Source of the DNA: Bacteroidales bacterium
GTDB lineage: Bacteria; Bacteroidota; Bacteroidia; Bacteroidales; VadinHA17
Direction of reading: 5' to 3'
Assembly: GCA_012522155.1 (NCBI GenBank)
Contig: JAAYKX010000108.1
Coordinates: forward strand, 1-33,318
DNA length: 33,318 bases
Shown: positions 8,673-18,347 of the stretch, piece by piece
Position numbering within the stretch: position 1 is the first letter of the stretch
How the letters are laid out: the number at the start of each line of letters is the position of its first letter
Made by a program: the position numbers and the translations under genes
The notes under the pieces: generated by a model
The model's database searches: none
What the model was told of the DNA's origin: nothing
What the model saw: the letters and a program-made list of their open reading frames with translations, nothing else

Positions 8673-9923
8673 GTGATTATACGAAAAAACCCCTTCCCTG
8701 AAAATTACAGGATTATTCTTGCGAATTTTTCGTTCCTGAGTATTATGCAGGTATCGAATCTGGTGATATTTATTATCACAATCCCATATCTGCTGAAGGT
8801 TCTGGGCCCGGAAGCATACGGACTGGTTGTATTTGCCCAGACGACAGCAATATATTTTTCCATTGTCATAAATTTCGGATTTAATGTTACCGGTACCCGG
8901 GATATCGCTGTTCACAGGCACAATCCGGAGAAAGTGTCCGGGATTATTTCATCAATTCTTTTTCTGAAACTGGCAATTTTTATATTGATGGTGGTTGTTT
9001 TGTCGGTGCTTGTATGTTTTATTTCCCTGTTAAAAGAACATCCTGTCATTTTCTTTCTGTCAATGCTTGCCTGCCTTAGTGATGCATTGTTTCCGGTATG
9101 GTATTTCCAGGGTATCGAGAAGATGAAATATATAACTTTTATAAATATGCTGACAAGATCAATTTCAGCATTACTTATATTCATAATTATCAGGCAGACT
9201 TCTGACTATGTTCTTGTTCCCCTGATCCTGGGAACGGGTACCCTGTCGGGTGCAGTAACAGGATTATTTATCATGCTTAAGGTTCACGGGAACAAACTTG
9301 TTTTGATACCGCCGGAAAGATTAAGGAAATGTGTAAGGGACAATGTACCGCTTTTCATATCCAATGTGTCAACCCATATATATGTTAACGCTAATAAACT
9401 TATAATCGGTTCATTTCTTGGAATGAGGGAAGTGGCTATGTATGACATAGCAGACAGACTTGTCAATGTCTTGAAGGTTCCTGTTTTCATGGTGGGACAA
9501 AGCCTGTTTCCTCACATTTCCAGGACTAAAGACATGAACTTTTTAAAAAAGGCAACAGTGCTTGTTTTTGTCTTTTTTCTGATAATATATGCAGGTCTTG
9601 CTCTTTTTGCCAATCCCCTGATCACCTTGTTCACCGGTGACACTAATCCTGAAACAGTGAAGCTGCTCAGGATCCTGGCTTTTTCCATTCTGCCGGTATC
9701 CCTGAGCCTTTTTCTGGCAGAGCTGATTTTGATTCCCTTTGGCTTTTTCAAGGAATATACCAGGATGCGTACCTGTTCGCTGCTCGTATACCTGGGCATT
9801 ATTTTCAGTTTAATAATATTTCAGCAGGTTGATTTGTTCCGGCTGGCATTTACTATTATTATTGTTGAAACATTTGTTGTTGCATATTCATACTATTTAT
9901 GCAGGAAAAACAGTATTATCTGA
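8673..9923 (+). CDS. Polysaccharide flippase (Wzx-like); GTG start as given in the track
   Basis: Multiple TM segments with a Wzx/RfbX-like N-terminus (LSIMQVSNLVIFIITIPYLLKVLGPEAYGLVVFAQT). Confidence 0.85.
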   Translation: MIIRKNPFPENYRIILANFSFLSIMQVSNLVIFIITIPYLLKVLGPEAYGLVVFAQTTAIYFSIVINFGFNVTGTRDIAVHRHNPEKVSGIISSILFLKLAIFILMVVVLSVLVCFISLLKEHPVIFFLSMLACLSDALFPVWYFQGIEKMKYITFINMLTRSISALLIFIIIRQTSDYVLVPLILGTGTLSGAVTGLFIMLKVHGNKLVLIPPERLRKCVRDNVPLFISNVSTHIYVNANKLIIGSFLGMREVAMYDIADRLVNVLKVPVFMVGQSLFPHISRTKDMNFLKKATVLVFVFFLIIYAGLALFANPLITLFTGDTNPETVKLLRILAFSILPVSLSLFLAELILIPFGFFKEYTRMRTCSLLVYLGIIFSLIIFQQVDLFRLAFTIIIVETFVVAYSYYLCRKNSII

Positions 9924-9962
9924 TTTTGTGTTTTAGGCTAAGCGCTATTTAAAAAAAATGCG

Positions 9963-11147
9963 GTGAGAAATATAGCTTTGAAGTTTTTAAAAAACCCCTT
10001 CTGCCTGTATGTCTTTTCATTCTCATTTGTGCTGTGTGTCTTTCACCTGGGCTGGTCAGAAATTTATCCTCCTCTGGGTGCCGGATTAATCGTTTTCTTT
10101 GTTATAACATTTCTTTTGGCCCTTTACATTGGCGCATTTACTGACAGGTATCTGCCGGTAAAATATTCGGAAATCACAGTCAGCGGCCGGCCATACCGTA
10201 CAGTATTTATCCTGTATCTTTTATATGTTCTTGAATTTATCTATACCGGAGGTATACCGATTCTGCTTGCCTTAAAAACAGCCACATATGATTACCAGGA
10301 ATTTGGAATACCTACATTGCATCCCATAATCGCAACTTTCGGATCCTTTTATACAGTATATATTTTTCATTTATTCCTGTCCACAAGGGAAAAAAAATAT
10401 CTGACAATTCTGTTGCTTCTTCTGGCCATCCCGGTATTGATCTTTAACAGGGGAATGTTACTGATAAACCTTACCAGCATGCTGTTCATTTATTTGTTAT
10501 CAGTGAAAAGGATTAAGTTAAAAGTGTTGATGTTCTTATTGATATCTTCCCTGGTAATATTGTATCTCTTTGGAGTTCTTGGTAATTACAGGCTTGCCAA
10601 AAGTCCTGACAACGAATATTTTCTGGAAATTTCCGGTGCAAATGATAAATTTCTCAATTCCGGGATTCCGAAGGAATATATGTGGAGCTATATTTATGTC
10701 TCATCGCCAATAGCCAACCTTCAGAATAATATCAACAATAATCCTCCGGTAAATTTCAAAGTCCTGGATTTTCTGATTATGGAATTACTTCCTGACTTTA
10801 TTTCAAAAAGAATTTCTCCCCTGGCAGGAGCAGAACGACCTGAACCCAGGAATATTTCGCATAATTTTATTGTAGGTACAGTTTTTTGCAGTTCATATAA
10901 TTTGTTGGGATGGCCGGGAATTTACCTTATGTTTTTTGCAATTACTTTTTTTGTTCTTTTTTACCTGGGCCTGTTAAGAAAAAGCAACCCCTATTATGTG
11001 ACAGGAGTCAGTATATTGATGACTTTTATGGTATATAATACCTTTGATAACATGATATATTTTTCAGGTATAAGTTTTCAGCTTGTTTATCCCCTGGTAT
11101 GGCCGGTTTTTCAAAAATTTACCATAAAACCAAAAGCAATAAGATAA
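9963..11147 (+). CDS. Polysaccharide repeat-unit polymerase (Wzy-like); GTG start
   Basis: Polytopic hydrophobic protein between the flippase and glycosyltransferases, with a soluble segment before the C-terminal TMs. Confidence 0.7.
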   Translation: MRNIALKFLKNPFCLYVFSFSFVLCVFHLGWSEIYPPLGAGLIVFFVITFLLALYIGAFTDRYLPVKYSEITVSGRPYRTVFILYLLYVLEFIYTGGIPILLALKTATYDYQEFGIPTLHPIIATFGSFYTVYIFHLFLSTREKKYLTILLLLLAIPVLIFNRGMLLINLTSMLFIYLLSVKRIKLKVLMFLLISSLVILYLFGVLGNYRLAKSPDNEYFLEISGANDKFLNSGIPKEYMWSYIYVSSPIANLQNNINNNPPVNFKVLDFLIMELLPDFISKRISPLAGAERPEPRNISHNFIVGTVFCSSYNLLGWPGIYLMFFAITFFVLFYLGLLRKSNPYYVTGVSILMTFMVYNTFDNMIYFSGISFQLVYPLVWPVFQKFTIKPKAIR

Positions 11148-11219
11148 TATGACTGATATAATTTATTCCAACAGTGAAATTCCGGATCTCAAATGATTGA
11201 TAAATGAATAGAATAAATC

Positions 11220-12041
11220 ATGAGAATTTTGCCTGTAATAGTATTATATAATCAGAATTTGTTTGAAAGCAAATCCTATATAAGCCTATTGAAAGACAGT
11301 GACCTGAATTTTGTTGTATATGACAATTCTCCCGTCCAGATGCATGATCCCCTGGTATTTGGCGATAAAATCAAATATATAAGCGATAAAGGAAACGGAG
11401 GTGTTTCCGGTGCCTATAACTATGCTGCGGCATTTGCAAAAAAAAATGATTTTAACTGGCTTCTGCTTCTGGACCAGGATACAATATTTCCTGAAGAATC
11501 CCTTGAACGGTATATCCTTGCCTGCCGACAGAATCCGGATATTATGCTGTTTGCACCGGTTTTAAAACTTTCAGACGGCCGGCTGTTATCACCGGTAAAA
11601 TCCTTCCTCAGGCACTCATATGCAGTAAAACTTACTGGCGGGAAAAGATACCCGCTTTCAAAGATTGTTCCGGTAAACAGTGGGATATTAATAAATACCG
11701 GTGCTTTTCTCAGTGCAGGGGGATATGATGAGAAGGTGTTTTTGGATTTTGCAGATTTTGAATTTGCAGAAAGGTTTTCAAAGCTATCAGATTCTTTTTT
11801 TCTTATTGATATTGAATGCGTACAGGATTTTTCAGATATTGATTCAGACATGGAAAGACTTTTGAAACGTTTTGAAATATTTTGCAGCTGTGCAGGGAAT
11901 TATAAAAAGAATGGTTTGTTTGATTCATTTTGTTTTGGCTCTGTGCTTGTCAGACGGGCTCTCGGACTGACAATAAGGACAGGAAGTCCTGTTTTTTTTA
12001 AGAAAGTATTTTCACATTATTTTTCATCAAATTCATTTTAA
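11220..12041 (+). CDS. Glycosyltransferase family 2
   Basis: PVIVLYNQN...FVVYDNSP...GNGGVSGAYNYA...WLLLLDQDTIFPEESL is GT2 fold-like. Confidence 0.85.
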   Translation: MRILPVIVLYNQNLFESKSYISLLKDSDLNFVVYDNSPVQMHDPLVFGDKIKYISDKGNGGVSGAYNYAAAFAKKNDFNWLLLLDQDTIFPEESLERYILACRQNPDIMLFAPVLKLSDGRLLSPVKSFLRHSYAVKLTGGKRYPLSKIVPVNSGILINTGAFLSAGGYDEKVFLDFADFEFAERFSKLSDSFFLIDIECVQDFSDIDSDMERLLKRFEIFCSCAGNYKKNGLFDSFCFGSVLVRRALGLTIRTGSPVFFKKVFSHYFSSNSF

Positions 12042-12051
12042 ACCGGGCATA

Positions 12052-12771
12052 ATGATATCTGTGTGCATGGCCACATATAATGGCCGTAAATATTTAAAAC
12101 CCCAGATTGACTCAATCCTGGCACAACTTAAACCCGGTGATGAACTCATTATCTCTGATGATGCTTCTACTGATGGTAGCATTGACCTTATTAAAACCTG
12201 TAAGACCGGCAAAATCAAATTACTGGAAAACTGTAATTTCCGCAACCCTGTTTTAAATTTTGAAAATGCAATAAAAAATGCCGGGGGAGATTATATTTTT
12301 TTGTCTGATCAGGATGATGTCTGGCTGCCTGAAAAGGTATCCACCATGTGTAATTATTTAAAAAAATATGATGTTGTTGTAAGTGATTGTGTGATTATTG
12401 ATTCGGATGGATCAATACTGCATGAATCATTTCAGGATTTCAGGAAGGCGAAAAAGGGCTTTGTAAGAAATTTTATCAGGAACGGTTATCTGGGATGCTG
12501 TATAGCTTTCAGAAGGGAAATGCTGAAATACTACCTGCCATTTCCCAAAGGTATCGCAATGCATGATATATGGATAGGCCTGATGTCAGAACTTAAGGGT
12601 GAAACAATCTTTATTCCCGACAAACTGATCCTTTACCGCAGACATGAAGATACTCTTACTTCACGTGAACTGAAAAGCAGTTATTCATTTGTTTACAGAA
12701 TCCGTTACCGCCTTGTCTTTGCGTTTTTTGTATTCCTGAGATACCTGAAGATAAAATTTCAGGACAGTTGA
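12052..12771 (+). CDS. Glycosyltransferase family 2
   Basis: ISVCMATYNGRKYLKPQIDSILAQ...IISDDASTDGS...FLSDQDDVWLPEKV. Confidence 0.92.
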   Translation: MISVCMATYNGRKYLKPQIDSILAQLKPGDELIISDDASTDGSIDLIKTCKTGKIKLLENCNFRNPVLNFENAIKNAGGDYIFLSDQDDVWLPEKVSTMCNYLKKYDVVVSDCVIIDSDGSILHESFQDFRKAKKGFVRNFIRNGYLGCCIAFRREMLKYYLPFPKGIAMHDIWIGLMSELKGETIFIPDKLILYRRHEDTLTSRELKSSYSFVYRIRYRLVFAFFVFLRYLKIKFQDS

Positions 12772-12784
12772 AACAGGACTTTAC

Positions 12785-12892
12785 ATGGTTAATCCGGATT
12801 CTCTTAATTCCGGGGCAGATATACTGCCGGGTGAAGCCGGATATCTTAAATTGAATTATGTTTACATAATTATCAAATCTTCAAACTGGTGA
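12785..12892 (+). CDS. Possible 35-aa small ORF overlapping the next gene's start
   Basis: ATG at 12785, TGA at 12890-12892 shares its A with ATG 12892-12894 of the SDR. Translation MVNPDSLNSGADILPGEAGYLKLNYVYIIIKSSNW. Below the ORF track cutoff. Confidence 0.3.
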   Translation: MVNPDSLNSGADILPGEAGYLKLNYVYIIIKSSNW

Positions 12893-13875
12893 TGTCAGAA
12901 AGGAAAATTTTAATTATCGGGGGATCGGGATTTGTCGGAACGAGACTGATTGATATTCTCGGAGAGGAAAATTGTACAAACATCGACAGGAAACAATCTT
13001 TTAATCATGATGCAATAACGGGTTTATATGACATCCGGGAGATGAATTTTTCCTCTGAAATTGATCCTTCAACCGGGACTGTTGTTCTGCTTGCTGCAGA
13101 ACACCGTGATGACGTGAATCCCGTATCTCTTTATTTTGATGTGAATGTTGAAGGAACACGCAATGTTTTGCGGGCAATGGATTCCGGGGGGATAAAACGT
13201 ATCATATTTACCAGCTCAGTTGCGGTTTATGGCCTGAACAAGGATAATCCGGATGAAGAACATGAGCCGGATCCTTTTAATGATTACGGCATCAGTAAAC
13301 TGAAAGCAGAAAAACTTTTAACTGAATGGTATTCTGAAAGCCCGGCCGACAGGCTGGTGGTAATTATTCGCCCGACAGTAATTTTTGGAGAAAATAACAG
13401 GGGTAATGTTTTTAATCTCCTGAGACAGGTTGCTTCGGGAAGTTTTATAATGGCAGGAAAAGGTAACAACAGGAAATCAATGGCATATGTTGGTAATGTT
13501 GCAGCATTTATAAAATACTGTATGGAAAAATATAAAACAGGCCTGCTTATTTTTAATTATGCTGACAAACCTGATTATACCATGAATGAACTGATTGCAG
13601 AGGCCGGAAAAAAATTCAATAAAAAACTTTCTTCGTGGAGGCTGCCTTTTTGGCTGGCTTACTGTGCAGGCCTTTTTTTTGATATGATTTCAAAAGTGAC
13701 AGGCAGAAAATTCTCCATCAGCTCAATACGGGTAAAAAAATTCTGTGCAACCACACAGTTTGATACATCAAAAGCATATAATTCAGGCTTCAGGCCTGAG
13801 TTCACATTGTCAGAAGCACTTGACCGGACTATACAATATGAGTTTTTTGAGGGAAGCAGTCATGAGACTTTTTAA
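12892..13875 (+). CDS. NAD-dependent epimerase/dehydratase family protein (extended SDR)
   Basis: ILIIGGSGFVGTRL, FTSSVAVYG, YGISK (YxxxK). Confidence 0.85.
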   Translation: MSERKILIIGGSGFVGTRLIDILGEENCTNIDRKQSFNHDAITGLYDIREMNFSSEIDPSTGTVVLLAAEHRDDVNPVSLYFDVNVEGTRNVLRAMDSGGIKRIIFTSSVAVYGLNKDNPDEEHEPDPFNDYGISKLKAEKLLTEWYSESPADRLVVIIRPTVIFGENNRGNVFNLLRQVASGSFIMAGKGNNRKSMAYVGNVAAFIKYCMEKYKTGLLIFNYADKPDYTMNELIAEAGKKFNKKLSSWRLPFWLAYCAGLFFDMISKVTGRKFSISSIRVKKFCATTQFDTSKAYNSGFRPEFTLSEALDRTIQYEFFEGSSHETF

Positions 13876-15196
13876 AGTTCAGAACAGAATAAAATATGAA
13901 AATTACCGGCCGGCCGATAGAAAAAAGGAGATCACTGCCTGCCTGACAAGATCTGGTTTGCTGTTTCTTTCTGTATCCCTTCTGGTTATTTCCGCACCCC
14001 GCTCATGGTCACTTTATCCTTTGGGTCTGTTTCTGTTCTGCGGTCTTTTATTGTGGATTATGGAGTTCAGATACAATTTTGTCAGGTTTATTGAACACTG
14101 GCCTTTTGTTATTGCTCCCCTGATCTATTTTATTGTTCATCTTTTAAGTGTGATCTTTCAGGGCGGGAAACTGTTACTTCTGGAAAACAGGCTTATGTTT
14201 TTATTGATTCCCCTGTTCGGCCTGCCTGTATTTTATTCCGGCATATCCGATAAATATGTAATCAGTTTAATAAAAGCTTTTTTAACGGGAATTACCCTGA
14301 TCTGTGCACTGATACTGTTTCGGGCATTTTATATTGCTTTCACAGCTTACAATGCTGAGCTTTCTTCTGTTCAAAGTTTAAAAGAAGTAACAGAAATATT
14401 TTTTTTTACAAATCTTTCAGTCTTTGAACATCCATCCTATCTTGCCATGAAGATAAACTGGGCTATTATCCTGTTTGCATACTTCAGATCCGCCATTATA
14501 AAAAGTCATACGCTCAGAACAATGATTTTATTTTTCCTGTCCGGCATGATTTTTCTGCTTGCATCGAAATCCGGTATTGTTCTGTGGGTAATTATAATGA
14601 CTTGTATATTAATCAGAAATATCCGGAAAAAAGCAGTCGCGTCAGCATATTACTTCCTCACTGTTCCGTTATTCCTGCTGTTGTCCTTTATTGCCATAAC
14701 TAATATTAACAGGTTTGAAGATTTCTTCAATACAATTAAAACAGGGCTGAATGAGGAAAACACAGACTGGAAGGATCTGGATCACCGTACCCGTGAATGG
14801 TATTCTGCCCTTCAGATAATCAGGGAGAAGCCCCTGGCCGGTGCCGGACTGGCCGGGGTGGAGCAAAGAATGGTTGATGAGTTTTTAAAGCATGGCTGGG
14901 AGGAGGAGGCGTTTCACAGATTCAACGCTCATAATCAATTACTGGAAGCCCAGATGACTTTCGGAATAGCAGGAAGCATTTCTCTGATGGCAATGCTGGG
15001 TATACCGTTTTTTATGAGACGGCGTACGTATTTTCCCGCTTTAAGCAAATTATTTATTCTTTTGTTTTCTTTTCAGCTGGTCGTTGAATCAATGCTTAAC
15101 CGGCAGTGGGGGATAATGTTTTTCCTCTTGTTTTACTTTATTCTGTCCAAACCCGTTCTTTCATCTGACCCGGAGGAACAACAGGCAGTCAGCTGA
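13862..15196 (+). CDS. O-antigen ligase/polymerase family protein (WaaL-like)
   Basis: Polytopic; HRTREWYSALQIIREKPLAGAGLAG...HNQLLEAQMTFGIAG matches the periplasmic region of Wzy_C/WaaL-type proteins. The start at 13862 overlaps the preceding gene by 14 nt. Confidence 0.78.
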   Translation: MRLFKVQNRIKYENYRPADRKKEITACLTRSGLLFLSVSLLVISAPRSWSLYPLGLFLFCGLLLWIMEFRYNFVRFIEHWPFVIAPLIYFIVHLLSVIFQGGKLLLLENRLMFLLIPLFGLPVFYSGISDKYVISLIKAFLTGITLICALILFRAFYIAFTAYNAELSSVQSLKEVTEIFFFTNLSVFEHPSYLAMKINWAIILFAYFRSAIIKSHTLRTMILFFLSGMIFLLASKSGIVLWVIIMTCILIRNIRKKAVASAYYFLTVPLFLLLSFIAITNINRFEDFFNTIKTGLNEENTDWKDLDHRTREWYSALQIIREKPLAGAGLAGVEQRMVDEFLKHGWEEEAFHRFNAHNQLLEAQMTFGIAGSISLMAMLGIPFFMRRRTYFPALSKLFILLFSFQLVVESMLNRQWGIMFFLLFYFILSKPVLSSDPEEQQAVS

Positions 15197-15221
15197 TCTG
15201 ACAGAATATTCAATTTAATTT

Positions 15222-15249
15222 AGTATGAAATTAAACTTTCATACTTTTG
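15222..15249 (+). promoter_or_regulatory. 9-bp inverted repeat overlapping a -7-like element
   Basis: AGTATGAAA (15222-15230)-TTAAAC-TTTCATACT (15237-15245), with TACTTTTG at 15242-15249; gene start at 15272. Confidence 0.45.
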
Positions 15250-15271
15250 CATTACATTCTATTCTTAATAA

Positions 15272-16360
15272 ATGATATTCTTCCTGCCATCTTATGTCTT
15301 AATAATTATTGCATTCAGCATATCCTTTATTATTACCTTTTATGGAATCCCTTCCGTAATAAAAATTGCGAGAATCAAAAATCTTTATGATGTACCCGGA
15401 TACAGGGCCTCTCATCACGAGCTGACACCCAGGCTGGGTGGTACTATGATATTTGCAGGTGTTATTCTGGCATCCGTACTGTTCACCGGAACAGAAAATC
15501 CATTTGAAATAAAATATATCATCAGCGGACTGCTCATACTTTTTTTCATTGGACTTAAAGATGATATAGTATCGCTTCAGCCTTACAAGAAAGCCATTGG
15601 TCAGCTGACGGCTTCCGTAATAATAGTGGTTTTGGGAGGAATAAGGATTACCCTGAACTGCGGGGAACTTGCTGCTCCGGATTCAGGGTGTTTTTTCAGT
15701 TTGTTTCTTTCAATAGCTGTTTTTATGACTCTTATCAACAGCATGAATTTTATTGATGGTATTGACGGACTTGCTGCAGGAGTAGGAATTATAGCTTCTG
15801 TTTTTTTTGGCATTTACTTTATTTTGAATGAACAGCTTTCCATTGCAACAATCTGCTTTGCGCTGACAGGATCCCTGATGGCATTTTTCTGGTATAATGC
15901 CTTCAGTAAAAATTATAAAATATTTCTTGGAGATACAGGTTCCATGGTCATAGGCTTTCTTCTGGCAGTGTTCATGATACAATTTATTGAGTTTAATGGT
16001 TCCGCCAATGCAAGGTATCCTGTCGTTGTTGCTCCTTCACTGGCTCTCGCAATTTTAATTGTACCGGTCTTTGATCTTTTTCGTATCGTGCTCGTAAGGA
16101 TCTTTCACGGAAAATCACCTTTTTACGGGGACAGGAATCATATTCATCATGTAGTGTTAAAGCTGGCGGGCTCACATCTTAAAGCCACATCAGCAATCCT
16201 TGCCATGAATCTTTTATTTGTGCTGCTGGTCTTGTTGTTTGATTTTCTGGGGAACGGAATACTGATCTCATTCCTTTTGCTGATAAGTATTGTTCTTTCG
16301 GGACTGATAACCTTCCTTCACGGACGTGATAAGGAAAATTTGCAGCAGGACCGGAAATAG
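15272..16360 (+). CDS. MraY/WecA-family undecaprenyl-phosphate sugar-1-phosphate transferase
   Basis: YDVPGYRASHHELTPRLGG, FFIGLKDD, NSMNFIDGIDGLAAG, FLGDTGSMVIGF, YGDRNHIHH. Confidence 0.92.
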   Translation: MIFFLPSYVLIIIAFSISFIITFYGIPSVIKIARIKNLYDVPGYRASHHELTPRLGGTMIFAGVILASVLFTGTENPFEIKYIISGLLILFFIGLKDDIVSLQPYKKAIGQLTASVIIVVLGGIRITLNCGELAAPDSGCFFSLFLSIAVFMTLINSMNFIDGIDGLAAGVGIIASVFFGIYFILNEQLSIATICFALTGSLMAFFWYNAFSKNYKIFLGDTGSMVIGFLLAVFMIQFIEFNGSANARYPVVVAPSLALAILIVPVFDLFRIVLVRIFHGKSPFYGDRNHIHHVVLKLAGSHLKATSAILAMNLLFVLLVLLFDFLGNGILISFLLLISIVLSGLITFLHGRDKENLQQDRK

Positions 16361-16365
16361 TATTA

Positions 16366-17406
16366 TTAAGGATTCAAATAGTTCTTTTGCTGGTATTTCC
16401 TGTAGGTCTCAGTCACATAGACACGGTTTTTGAGGAGCAGAATCAAAATTACTGCCAGAAAGAAGACAACAGGGATAATAACTTTTCCGTAATAAAGGGT
16501 TCTGTTGACAGGCTTCAGTGGTTGGGTAAAGTCACTTATCAGTGTGGTGAGATCTGCATAAATTGTATTTACTTTCTCAAGAGCCTGTTTTTCTGTTATG
16601 AGACTTGCGATATCCCCGTAAAGCAATTGGGTCTTGTAATCCTGGAGGAAGATCATCTGGCCGCCCTCTTTTGGTATCAGCCTTCTTGACTCTTCAAAAT
16701 ATTTTACCTTCTGCAGACTGTCCAGCAGTTCTATCTCATAATCAATTCTTGCCAGCATGTCATCCGCCTGGCTGAGTCTGAGCTTGTTCTGGTCCTGGAA
16801 AAAACTGTTGCTGTTGATATAGGCGATTATCCCATTTCTTATTTTTGGGAGTTTCTGAATATCTTTTGTTTTAATCCTGATGGCAAACCTGTCCTGCATG
16901 CGCCTGTTTACCGTATCTGAAGCCTTGTGCCGGTTGCGAAAATCAATGTAGTCAGGAATGTTGTCTCCTCCCATGTCAATGATCCAGAATGCCTCAATAT
17001 CCTTTATAATCCCGGCCTCCCCGGGACTCAATTCCATTTCTGATGCAAGGGCATCGTAATTTTTTTCCCTGCAGAATGTATGTAATTTGTTTACATAGCT
17101 GATCATCTCTGAATTGGGAATGGTATTGCTGCTTAAAGTAATTACGGAACTGTAGAAATCCTGGGTGGATAATTTAATAATGAAGGAAATACCGGCTCCA
17201 AGCAGGATACTTGCAGCAAGCCACAGGGAATTTCTGAACAGGAAAAATATTATATGCAGTGTAGCCCTTCCGGCAGTGTTTGAAAAATTCCTGATCCTCC
17301 TGCTTATGCCGGAAAAAATATCAACAAGATCAATTTCATCTTCTTTTTTTTGAATATGCCCCTGATCTGACGTCATATTATCATTGTATATTTTACGCTT
17401 ATACAA
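16366..17406 (-). CDS. Wzz/chain-length determinant-like protein
   Basis: DEIDLVDIFSGISRRI, TM1 WLAASILLGAGISFII, coiled periplasmic region, QPLKPVNRTLYYGKVIIPVVFFLAVILILLL TM2. The start could be 17376. Confidence 0.78.
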   Translation of the reverse strand: MYKRKIYNDNMTSDQGHIQKKEDEIDLVDIFSGISRRIRNFSNTAGRATLHIIFFLFRNSLWLAASILLGAGISFIIKLSTQDFYSSVITLSSNTIPNSEMISYVNKLHTFCREKNYDALASEMELSPGEAGIIKDIEAFWIIDMGGDNIPDYIDFRNRHKASDTVNRRMQDRFAIRIKTKDIQKLPKIRNGIIAYINSNSFFQDQNKLRLSQADDMLARIDYEIELLDSLQKVKYFEESRRLIPKEGGQMIFLQDYKTQLLYGDIASLITEKQALEKVNTIYADLTTLISDFTQPLKPVNRTLYYGKVIIPVVFFLAVILILLLKNRVYVTETYRKYQQKNYLNP

Positions 17407-17441
17407 AATTAAGTATATTCAGAATTATTCCAAACAGGCAG

Positions 17442-18305
17442 TCAGATGATCTGAAACACATTCATTGCCAGCTCCCTGATCAGTGGTTTGTAGTCTGCAA
17501 TGAATTCCCCGTCTGCCCTGTTGGCAATAACCGCACAAATAGTGAGTGCTTTGTGTCCAAGCAGGGCTGATAATCCATACAGGGCAGAGCTTTCCATTTC
17601 ATAATTACAGATCTTCCTGTCGCGGAATGTAAATTCTGATAGTCTTTTGTTTATTTCACTGTCAAATGGTTCAAGACGCAGTTTTCTCCCCTGGGGACCG
17701 TAAAAACCCGGTACTGACACTGTTATACCTCTTATGAATTTTTCGGAACCGAATAATCCGGCAAGCTGTTCACTGGATCTGACGGCATAGGGGTAGGGGA
17801 GTGTGTCCGGCCATTCCAGATATTCAGCCAGGAGATCGGCCAGGACCGTATCGAGTATCCAGTCAAATTCCGAATAGAAATGCAGCAGACCGTCAAATCC
17901 CACAGCTGTTTCCGTAAGGACGAAGGAGCCGGCAGGAACATCCTTACGCAGACCCCCGGATGTGCCTATTCTGATCAGCTTAAGTGATACGGATTCTTTT
18001 TTTGCTTCACCCGTTTGCAGATCAATGTTTACCAGTGCATCCAGTTCGTTGATCAGAATATCGATGTTGTCGGTTCCGATACCGGAGGAAATCACCGTGA
18101 TCTCGCTGCCGGCAAACATTCCGCTTACTGTTTTGAATTCGCGGTTTTCCTTTCTTACTCTTATCTCATCAAATAATTCAGCCAGCATATCTACCCTGCC
18201 GGGGTCGCCCACAATGATTATTTTGTCCGAAATATCCCCGGGCAGGAGTTTAAGATGGAAAATACTGCCATCAGGGTTTGTGATCAGTTCAGTTTTGCTT
18301 TGCAT
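17442..18305 (-). CDS. Nucleoside phosphorylase (uridine phosphorylase-like)
   Basis: IIVGDPGRVDMLAELFD, VISSGIGTDNIDILINEL, IRIGTSGGL, CNYEMESSALYGLSALLGHKAL. Confidence 0.88.
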   Translation of the reverse strand: MQSKTELITNPDGSIFHLKLLPGDISDKIIIVGDPGRVDMLAELFDEIRVRKENREFKTVSGMFAGSEITVISSGIGTDNIDILINELDALVNIDLQTGEAKKESVSLKLIRIGTSGGLRKDVPAGSFVLTETAVGFDGLLHFYSEFDWILDTVLADLLAEYLEWPDTLPYPYAVRSSEQLAGLFGSEKFIRGITVSVPGFYGPQGRKLRLEPFDSEINKRLSEFTFRDRKICNYEMESSALYGLSALLGHKALTICAVIANRADGEFIADYKPLIRELAMNVFQII

Positions 18306-18347
18306 AAAGTAAAATGATGCACAAATATATGGTATTATGCTGAATGG

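Noticed and set aside
11420-11851. 143-aa minus-strand ORF opposite the first GT2
   Set aside because: Antisense shadow ORF, serine-rich with no motif.
6443-16360. Invertible promoter or site-specific inversion controlling the polysaccharide locus
   Set aside because: No paired inverted repeats flanking the promoter and no recombinase gene seen in the window.
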